Below, piece after piece: positions 13,298 through 18,480 of a stretch of 18,480 nucleotides of DNA (the stretch's first letter is position 1; each line of letters starts with the position of its first letter). The notes under the pieces were generated by a model. That model saw only the letters and a program-made list of their open reading frames with translations, was not told where the DNA came from and made no database searches. The stretch spans positions 1-18,480 of the forward strand of contig CAZVRW010000065.1 in assembly GCA_964630265.1 (NCBI GenBank), given 5' to 3'. Position numbers and translations under genes: made by a program. The DNA comes from CAZBWP01 sp964630265. GTDB taxonomy: Bacteria; Pseudomonadota; Alphaproteobacteria; Rhodospirillales; Defluviicoccaceae.

Positions 13298-14113
13298 CTA
13301 GCCAGCGCCCGGCGGTTGCGGGGGGCCGTCGGGAGGCGCACCGGCGGCCGGTGCCCCGCGCACGTCCGGACCGAGCAGGATGGCGAGCGGTCGCGTTTGC
13401 GGGTTGGCATCCAGCGCGATGATCGCCGCCAGGGTCAGCGGCACCGACAACACCACGCCGACCGTCCCGAACACCCAGCCCCAGAACAAGAGGGAGAGAA
13501 ACACCGCGAGCGTCGACACGCCGAGGCCCCGGCCCATGACCCGCGGCTCGATGATGCTGCCGATCATCGTGTTGATGACGACGAAGCCGGCGGCGACCAG
13601 CAGGGCCGTCGCCACGTCGATCTGCACCAGCGCCAGCAGCGTCGGTGGGATCAACATCAGCACCGCCCCGACGAACGGCACGAAGTTGAAGACGAAGGCG
13701 AAGATGGCCCAGAGGACCGGGAACTCGACCCCGAGCAACCACAGCCACGCGAACGCCAAGGCCGCCGTCGCCAGGCTGGTCAGGGACTTGATCACCATGT
13801 AGCGATTGATCGACCGGACCGCCCGGCGCAGCCGCTCCTCGGTCTCGGGCCCGGGGTGGAAGGCGGCCTTGAGCTTCGCTGGCAGGCCGGTAGCCTCCAG
13901 CAGCATGAAGACGACGGCGAGCGCAAACCATTTCGGCAGGCCCCGCCGCTGCAGCCAGCGCAACGGCTCCGTCGCGACCACCGCGATGAACAGGGCGAGC
14001 AGGATCGGCGAGAGCAGCGGCGACCCCCATTGCAGGACGACGATGATGATGGCGATCGCCGCGCCGACCAAGAGCGACCGCGCCACCGGCGAGAAACCGT
14101 CCAGTGCCCTCAT
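13298..14113 (-). CDS. AI-2E/PerM-family membrane protein, unusually short
   Basis: A 271-residue multi-pass inner-membrane protein. Hydrophobic segments: ~13-30, ~32-48 and ~62-74 (TM1-3), then ~112-128, ~133-160, ~166-185 and ~200-230. Family signatures are visible: EPLRWLQRRGLPKW after TM2, RYMVIKSLTSL, the block FAFVFNFVPFVGAVLMLIPP (138-157), IIEPRVMGRGLGVS and LSVPLTL. Family members are usually ~340-370 residues; here the long soluble segment between TM3 and the RYMVIKS helix is only ~35 residues (LEATGLPAKLKAAFHPGPE and what follows), as though ~80-100 residues were missing without a frameshift. It ends in a Pro/Gly-rich tail. Family roles include AI-2 export and Na+/H+ antiport; none can be assigned. 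It lies 51 bases downstream of the DUF3611 gene, likely in one transcript. Confidence 0.85.
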   Translation of the reverse strand: MRALDGFSPVARSLLVGAAIAIIIVVLQWGSPLLSPILLALFIAVVATEPLRWLQRRGLPKWFALAVVFMLLEATGLPAKLKAAFHPGPETEERLRRAVRSINRYMVIKSLTSLATAALAFAWLWLLGVEFPVLWAIFAFVFNFVPFVGAVLMLIPPTLLALVQIDVATALLVAAGFVVINTMIGSIIEPRVMGRGLGVSTLAVFLSLLFWGWVFGTVGVVLSVPLTLAAIIALDANPQTRPLAILLGPDVRGAPAAGAPPDGPPQPPGAG

Positions 14114-14164
14114 GTCGACCCGTCCGCCACCCGTTCCCGATTTGGCGACCGCTGCGCCGGCCCG

Positions 14165-14788
14165 TCAGGCCGCCAGTTCTGCCGCCGGTTCAACCGCGGC
14201 CTGCTGCGTCGCCTTCATCGTCCGCAGCAGCAGCCATAGGGTCAGCGCCAGCACGACCAACTCGGCGAACAGCACCACAACCAGGCTCATCAGGCTCACC
14301 GCGTCGATCACCGTCACCGACGCCGCCGCCTCGCTGCCCGGCGGCGGCGCGATCATGATGCCGATCTGCGGCTGCGCCATCAGGGTCATCAGCAGCCGGC
14401 CGACGGCGCCGAACAACAGCAGTGTCGAGAACAGGATGCCGACGAAGCCCGCCCACAGCCCGATCCACAACGTCGACAGGGTCCTCGCCGGCGGCGGACA
14501 GTCGTCCGGATCGCCGAAGGTCCTGCCCATCCGCACATAGCGATAGAACCAGGCGGTGGTGAACAGCAGCACCAGCAAGCTGCCGGTGGACAGCCAGTTC
14601 TCCAGGCCGATGGCGCTGCGGTTGACGGCGGCCGGCGCGCCGAAGATAATCACGTAGACGGTCAAGGCAACGACCACGGCGAGCAGGGCGAACTGCAACC
14701 AGAAACCGATCCAGCCGAGTCGCACGAAAAGCCGGCCGAGCCGGCCGGGGTTCGCATAGGGCCAGAGGTCGCTGTGTTGCTCGTCCAT
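14165..14788 (-). CDS. DUF3611-family membrane protein
   Basis: A 207-residue inner-membrane protein with four predicted spans: ~24-50 (WIGFWLQFALLAVVVALTV), ~65-84, ~106-130 and ~165-188. The order matches DUF3611 as I recall it: an N-terminal helix ending in LGWIGFWLQ, the FYRYVRMGR turn after span 2, a third span of LWIGLWAGFVGILFSTLLL, MAQPQ followed by a Pro-rich loop, and a last span ending in LWLLLR. No function is established for the family. The start is fixed by GGGAGGA six bases before the ATG; longer readings upstream are not family-like. It is followed by the PerM-like gene after 51 bases, so the two probably form an operon. Confidence 0.83.
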   Translation of the reverse strand: MDEQHSDLWPYANPGRLGRLFVRLGWIGFWLQFALLAVVVALTVYVIIFGAPAAVNRSAIGLENWLSTGSLLVLLFTTAWFYRYVRMGRTFGDPDDCPPPARTLSTLWIGLWAGFVGILFSTLLLFGAVGRLLMTLMAQPQIGIMIAPPPGSEAAASVTVIDAVSLMSLVVVLFAELVVLALTLWLLLRTMKATQQAAVEPAAELAA

Positions 14789-14940
14789 GGTTCGTCCTCC
14801 CTGTGGCCGCGTCGCCGGTGATGCGAGCGTGCCGGCCGAATCATCCGACGCCGACGATATCCCTTTCCCACCCCGCCATCCACTGTCGTCGTCGGCCATC
14901 GGCGGGGCCGCCCGTCGCATGAGGCCGGGTTGGCGTGCGG

Positions 14941-15888
14941 CTAGCTGAAGGTGTCGCGCCGCCACTTGGCGAAGCGTCGGCCGGCATCGCGGAACCATCC
15001 GCCCCGGAAGACGTAGGTGGCGATCGAGTCGTCGGGGTATCCGGCCTGCAACCGCCCGGCGCGACCGCGATCAATGATCCGGGCGCGGACCCGGTCGAGC
15101 GCCAGCTCGGCGGCCGAGGCCTTGCGGAAAATGTCCGTCGTTGCCCGCAAGTCGCCGTCCACCGCCACCAAGCCTGCCGCCGCCGCCGTCCCTTGCAAGG
15201 TTTCTGGCGTGAAGCCGTGGATGTGAGCGAAATGAAACCGCTCGAACGACGGCTTCGCGTTCGGCCGCATATCCGGCACAGAGAGATAGATGCGCCCGTC
15301 GGGTTTCAGCCAACGCACCATCGCCCGCAGCGCCGCCACGGGCTCCCGCAGGTGTTCCAGGACATGATGGCAGGAAATCACGTCGAAGGCGCCGTCGCCA
15401 AAGGTCGCCTCGTTCCACGCGACCGGCAGCACGTCGACGCCATAGGCGGATCGCGCAAAGTCCACATACGTCGAGCCCGGATCGATGCCGACGACCGAGC
15501 AGCCTTGTTTCTGCGCCACGTCCAAGAACTCGCCACTGCCGCACCCCACGTCGAGCACGCGTGCGCCGGGGCGGATGACCTCATTCAGGAGGGCGAGCCG
15601 CTGTTCGGCCTCGCGCATCGATCGGGCGCGATGAAATTTTGGCGGCGTCTTGCCCGCAAACTGGTAGTCGGCTCGGTATTCGTTCGCATAGTAGGATTGC
15701 AATTCGTCTTCCGTGGGCATGGGCGCCGTGCGGATCAAACCGCACTGGACGCAGGCAACCGAGCGCAAAGGCTTCCACCGGCGATCCGTTGAGCACAGCA
15801 GAAGGGCATCGGCGGCACCACACAGCGCGCAGGCGGTATCTTCGCCGGTGTAAGGATAGGAGATGAAAGGCAAATGCTGCTTCAGCAT
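14941..15888 (-). CDS. Zinc-ribbon class I SAM methyltransferase
   Basis: A 315-residue soluble protein. Residues 20-49 form a zinc ribbon (CALC at 20-23 and CVQC at 46-49) of the type that precedes Methyltransf_23-like domains. The methyltransferase core follows: motif I VLDVGCGSGEF (111-121), acidic motif GIDPGS (134-139), FDVISCHHVLEHL (168-180) as motif IV with the common HVLEH signature, and WLKPDGRIYLSVPD (193-206). The C-terminal HIHGFTPETL is typical for family members acting on nucleotide sugars or polyketide- and polysaccharide-type substrates, but the acceptor here is unknown. The ATG at 15888 has AAGGA seven bases upstream, so longer readings to 16104 are rejected. It is 152 bases from the DUF3611 gene and probably separate from it. 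Confidence 0.9.
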   Translation of the reverse strand: MLKQHLPFISYPYTGEDTACALCGAADALLLCSTDRRWKPLRSVACVQCGLIRTAPMPTEDELQSYYANEYRADYQFAGKTPPKFHRARSMREAEQRLALLNEVIRPGARVLDVGCGSGEFLDVAQKQGCSVVGIDPGSTYVDFARSAYGVDVLPVAWNEATFGDGAFDVISCHHVLEHLREPVAALRAMVRWLKPDGRIYLSVPDMRPNAKPSFERFHFAHIHGFTPETLQGTAAAAGLVAVDGDLRATTDIFRKASAAELALDRVRARIIDRGRAGRLQAGYPDDSIATYVFRGGWFRDAGRRFAKWRRDTFS

Positions 15889-16200
15889 TCGGGTGTCCTT
15901 CGTTTGCCGTGACGCAGCACCACGTTCGGCCTGCCCCAATGCGATGGCCTGTGTTTCGGCGGTTTCTCCAGAAATTGTCGCATCGATTTGCCAACGCCGG
16001 TGCCGTCGACCGTGGTGCAGGCGCCATGCCGCTGTCAAGCCGGCCGTACCCGGTGCCAATCGGTCGCGGGCACGTGATTCGCTTGCCGACAGGTCTCGGG
16101 GCATCCTCGGTGATCATGAAGCGGGCCGACGCATCACCTCCCGCGATCGGTGGTTGCGCCGATCGTCTCTGACCCATCACCCGGAGCGGGAGCTGATCCC
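15889..16200. other. Intergenic region between divergent genes (312 bases)
   Basis: Open frames on both strands cross this stretch but none resembles a protein family or has a good ribosome binding site. It must carry the promoters of the methyltransferase (leftward) and of the small ORF/flavodoxin unit (rightward). I could not pick a convincing -35/-10 pair. Confidence 0.5.
16188..16192 (+). promoter_or_regulatory. Ribosome binding site of the 28-residue ORF
   Basis: GGGAG lies 8 bases before the ATG at 16201. It is the main reason to regard the short frame as translated. Confidence 0.5.
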
Positions 16201-16287
16201 ATGAACGTTTCAAATGTCTCGTTGCAAAGCCTCTCCCAGGCGATGCATTTCGGCCTTGCCAAGGTCCACGAAGCATTCGGCTCTTAA
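16201..16287 (+). CDS. Candidate 28-residue small protein ahead of the flavodoxin gene
   Basis: A short frame from ATG 16201 to TAA 16285-16287. The peptide begins MNVSNVSLQSLSQAM and ends AKVHEAFGS; it is Ser/Val/Ala-rich with a likely amphipathic middle, and has no signal peptide, membrane span or run of one amino acid that would mark an attenuation leader. Support: GGGAG at ideal spacing, and a 24-base gap to the flavodoxin ORF in the same direction with its own AGGAG. Base use is less GC-rich than in neighbouring genes. It could be a genuine small protein, a translated leader that tunes the flavodoxin gene, or a chance frame. Confidence 0.45.
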   Translation: MNVSNVSLQSLSQAMHFGLAKVHEAFGS

Positions 16288-16311
16288 GCTGAAAAAACAG
16301 GAGAAAATACA

Positions 16312-17058
16312 ATGGTTCTGAGCCCAAAACAGCAAAGCCTGTGCGACGGTCATGGTTATGATTTTTCTGGACTCTCCGCGCTTTTTCTGAACTGCACACT
16401 CAAGCCGACGGGCACGCTCTCCCATACGGAGAAACTGCTGGAGGTGTCGCAGGCGATCATGGAGGCCAACGGCATCGTCGTCGAGCGCCTCCGCCCGGTG
16501 GACTACGACCTGGCGCCGGGGGTGTATCCAAACATGCGGGACCACGGCTTCGACCGGGATGACTGGCCGGAGCTTTGCCGCGAGGTCATGGCGGCCGACA
16601 TCCTGGTCATCGGGACGCCGATCTGGCTGGGCGAGGAAAGCTCGGTCTGCCGACGGGTGATCGAGCGACTTTACGGCGAGTCCGGCACGCTGAACGACCG
16701 CGGGCAGTACATTTATTATGGCCGTGTCGGCGGCTGCATCGTCACGGGCAACGAGGACGGCGTGAAGCACTGCGCCATGACCGTCCTCTATGCCCTGCAA
16801 CATCTGGGCTATCTGATCCCGCCCCAGGCCGACGCCGGGTGGATCGGCGAAGCCGGCCCCGGACCGTCCTATGCCGACGCAGGCTCCGGCGGCCCCGAGA
16901 ACGATTTCACACAGCGCAACACCACCTTCATGACTTGGAATCTCATGCACATGGCGCGGCTGTTGCGCGCGGCCGGCGGCATCCCGGCGCATGGCAACGT
17001 ACGAAGCGCCTGGGAAGCCGGTTGCCGGCTCGACAACCCCAATCCCGACTACCGTTGA
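16312..17058 (+). CDS. Flavodoxin-fold NAD(P)H-dependent FMN oxidoreductase
   Basis: A 248-residue soluble protein of the flavodoxin-like FMN reductase/WrbA superfamily. The first strand and phosphate loop are ALFLNCTLKPTGTLSHTEKL (23-42), with the Ser/Thr-rich turn that holds the FMN phosphate; the second flavin loop is ILVIGTPIWLGEESSVCRRV (97-116); the third strand GGCIVTGNEDGVKH (140-153) is the third FMN-contacting region. Such enzymes pass electrons from NAD(P)H through FMN to quinones, azo compounds or metals; the acceptor here is unknown. AGGAG (16299-16303) is 8 bases before the ATG. Base use at the 5' end is less GC-rich than the rest. The last codons run into a 15-bp tandem repeat that contains the stop. 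It probably shares a transcript with the small ORF upstream. Confidence 0.9.
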   Translation: MVLSPKQQSLCDGHGYDFSGLSALFLNCTLKPTGTLSHTEKLLEVSQAIMEANGIVVERLRPVDYDLAPGVYPNMRDHGFDRDDWPELCREVMAADILVIGTPIWLGEESSVCRRVIERLYGESGTLNDRGQYIYYGRVGGCIVTGNEDGVKHCAMTVLYALQHLGYLIPPQADAGWIGEAGPGPSYADAGSGGPENDFTQRNTTFMTWNLMHMARLLRAAGGIPAHGNVRSAWEAGCRLDNPNPDYR

Positions 17059-17097
17059 GCGAGCGGGCGTTGAGCGCGCGGGCGCTGAGCGAGCGGG
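17053..17097 (+). repeat. Three 15-bp tandem units spanning the flavodoxin stop codon
   Basis: CGTTGAGCGAGCGGG (17053-17067), CGTTGAGCGCGCGGG (17068-17082) and CGCTGAGCGAGCGGG (17083-17097). Unit 1 includes the gene's stop codon TGA (17056-17058). Because the period is 15, each later unit gives another in-frame TGA, so any read-through would stop again. Confidence 0.85.
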
Positions 17098-17125
17098 GCG
17101 CTAGCGGCACGCCTCGTGGCAGTGC

Positions 17126-17734
17126 CTACATCATGCCCATGAGGTCGTCGGCGGTCTCCTTCTGCTCCGGGCTGAGGGCGTCGTAGAGCGGCGCCGCCAC
17201 CGCGCGAACCTGCTCCAGGGCGGCGAGGCGGGACGCCATCATCTCGGCATGCCGTTGCATCCGCTCGGGCGGCGTCGCCGGCGGGTCCCCTGCCATCATC
17301 GTCTCGTGCATGGCCTGCATCGACGCGGCGGAACTCCGTCGCGCCTCGGCGTAGGCTGACCATACCTCCTCCTGCGCCGGGGTGATGGCCAGTTCGGTCT
17401 TCAGGAAGGCGAGGCGCCCCTCGATATGCCGCCCCGGCCCGGCCATCATGCCGCCGCCCATCATGCCGCGCATGCCCATCATGGGCCCCATGCCCATTCC
17501 CTGGCCCATTCCCTGGCCCATTCCCGGGCCCATGACCATTCCCGGGCCCATTCCCATGCCCATTCCCGGGCCACGCATCATGCCGCGCCCCATCATCTGG
17601 CCCTGTCCCATCATCTGCCCCTGGCCCATCATTTGAGCCGGCGGCTCCTGCGGCGCGGCTTGTTGGGCAACGGCGGGCAACGCCAGCCCAACGGCGAGCC
17701 CCGCCAACAAAGCAACGGTGCGCATAGTCCTCAT
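17126..17734 (-). CDS. Spy/CpxP-like (LTXXQ) periplasmic protein with Met/Gly-rich segment
   Basis: A 202-residue exported protein. The signal peptide covers 1 to ~23 (VALLAGLAVGLALPAVA-QQ). Residues 35-97 are a Met/Gly-rich repeat (QMMGQGQMMG, GPGMGMGMGPGM, GMGQGMGQGMGMGP) with about 24 methionines in 63 residues. The C-terminal half (~103-202) is helical with two LTXXQ-type motifs, ITPAQ at 117-121 and LSPEQ at 187-191, as in the Spy/CpxP family of periplasmic chaperones and metal-stress proteins. Met-rich stretches of this sort bind Cu(I) in CopA/CusB-like proteins, so a copper role is plausible but inferred. The ATG at 17734 has AGGAG six bases upstream. Its 5' end faces the AT-rich intergenic stretch; it converges on the flavodoxin gene. 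Confidence 0.87.
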   Translation of the reverse strand: MRTMRTVALLAGLAVGLALPAVAQQAAPQEPPAQMMGQGQMMGQGQMMGRGMMRGPGMGMGMGPGMVMGPGMGQGMGQGMGMGPMMGMRGMMGGGMMAGPGRHIEGRLAFLKTELAITPAQEEVWSAYAEARRSSAASMQAMHETMMAGDPPATPPERMQRHAEMMASRLAALEQVRAVAAPLYDALSPEQKETADDLMGMM

Positions 17735-18480
17735 GACACACTCCTGATCCTGTGGCTGGGGTTTCCGGCGGCGGCCCCAAAGAGGCCAAGGCGCCACCAC
17801 CAACCCGGACGCCATAGTCTACCACGGCCCGCGCCGCAGCACGACGCTGCACCTGCCGGCACAACGACATTCTGGGCGGACGTGACTCGCGCAGCCGGGC
17901 TGTCGCTTTCCCGGATCGGACGCAGTGAGCCGTCGCCTCACTCGGCGAATACTCATCGAAAAGATTGGCTATTCACGCATGTCCAGGAAAGTAGAGGTTA
18001 TTTGTTGCGAACTCAGGATGGTGATCGTGGCACGTTGCACAGACTTTTTCCGCAGCATGCCACGCTTATGTATACGCTCGGATGCACTACGCATTGAAAA
18101 CGCTTTGATAACGTTCACTATACCACAAATCAGATACAATTTATTATGATCAGCAATGATATATATAATTCAATGCAGGATTGCATTTTCATTGCCTCGC
18201 GGGTAAGACAGCAATTGAGTGGCCCTATGCTTGAGATTGCGCAGCATTTTTGCGTACAAATTTCATACGCGTCTCCACCATCTAGCGTCTGATGCGCTTG
18301 AAGCCATGTCTTCGCTTAAAAGCCTGTCTCTTTGCATCGAGTGGCCTGCCTTTTTTGTCTTGTTGTTAACGTGAAACCTTTGTATAATTGTTGAGTTTTT
18401 GACAGCATCCGTAGTTGCAAGTGGAGCGATTGAACTAACCCGCTGACGCGGGATTGTGGGCGGCTTGCGGGACGCGGCTT
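17735..18480. other. Long noncoding stretch turning AT-rich to the right end
   Basis: No gene is supported here. The first ~200 bases are GC-rich and precede the Spy-like gene. From about 17950 composition shifts, and 18100-18420 is plainly AT-rich, with runs such as ATGATATATATAATTC (18157-18172) and TTTTTT (18351-18356). A 74-codon frame (17925-18149, plus) has no recognisable family, ribosome binding site or codon bias like its neighbours. A small dyad AATGCA-GGAT-TGCATT (~18172-18187) and a hairpin CCCGC-TGAC-GCGGG (18439-18452) are present. GC-rich sequence resumes at the very end. It could be an upstream region of a gene beyond the window or the edge of acquired DNA. Confidence 0.6.
18360..18388 (+). 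promoter_or_regulatory. Candidate promoter facing out of the right end
   Basis: TATAAT (18383-18388) is a perfect -10 hexamer and lies 17 bases after TTGTTG (18360-18365), which matches the -35 at 3/6. Transcription would start near 18395 and run off the window. Because the surrounding DNA is AT-rich, a chance match is possible. Confidence 0.4.

Noticed and set aside
11972..14239. 755-codon open frame on the plus strand
   Set aside because: It crosses the hydrolase, glycine-zipper, four-cysteine and PerM-like genes, all of which have better evidence, and its product is Arg/Pro/His-rich low complexity.
17440..17640. Repetitive DNA that might suggest a repeat array
   Set aside because: The repeats are irregular in spacing and are fully explained by the Met/Gly codons of the Spy-like protein; there are no spacers as in a CRISPR array.
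17925..18149. 74-codon plus-strand frame in the AT-rich tail
   Set aside because: No ribosome binding site, family resemblance or coding bias; kept only as part of the noncoding stretch.
1..18480. tRNA or rRNA genes, CRISPR arrays, insertion sequences, integrases
   Set aside because: None was found by eye: no tRNA-like T-loop and acceptor pairing, no regularly spaced repeats, and no transposase or recombinase motifs.

Overview
The window is GC-rich (falling only in the last ~500 bases) with dense coding and the third-position GC bias typical of Alphaproteobacteria. The alphaproteobacterial-type RNase E (long acidic insert in the S1 domain, Arg-rich tail, terminal GWWQRF) divergent from a cell-wall amidase, plus an M48/DsbA-like pair and a DUF3611 protein, suggest a Rhodospirillales-like organism. 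The genus cannot be named from sequence alone. I see no tRNA, rRNA, CRISPR array, transposase or integrase.

Layout, left to right. (1) 1-3200: a Crp/Fnr-family regulator behind a perfect 20-bp hairpin, then, on the minus strand, a BepA-like M48 metalloprotease followed by a membrane-anchored DsbA-like oxidoreductase; both look like envelope protein quality control. (2) 3199-6041: a lipoprotein of the gamma-glutamyltranspeptidase fold that has lost the catalytic threonine and other active-site residues, then a PLP aminotransferase. (3) 6071-10477: rne (minus) and an AMIN-domain amidase amiC (plus), separated by a 510-base control region. (4) 10511-13176: a minus-strand cassette of four genes with overlapping ends: a secreted four-cysteine protein of unknown function, a secreted glycine-zipper protein with an internal duplication, an alpha/beta hydrolase with a helical-repeat-like C-terminal half, and a small SAM methyltransferase-like protein. 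(5) 13298-15888: an unusually short AI-2E/PerM-type membrane protein, a DUF3611 membrane protein and a zinc-ribbon SAM methyltransferase, all minus strand. (6) 16201-17734: a candidate 28-residue small protein with a good ribosome binding site directly ahead of a flavodoxin-fold reductase, then a convergent Spy/CpxP-like periplasmic protein with a Met/Gly-rich segment. (7) 17735-18480: noncoding as far as I can see, with a drop into AT-rich sequence and a candidate promoter pointing out of the window.

The common theme is envelope maintenance: periplasmic proteases, thiol chemistry, peptidoglycan amidase, glycine-zipper and Spy-like proteins. The best candidates for something undescribed are the overlapping four-gene cassette (10511-13176), the inactivated transpeptidase lipoprotein that shares its start codon region with the M48 protease, and the small ORF ahead of the flavodoxin. 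All functional links beyond family membership are inference.
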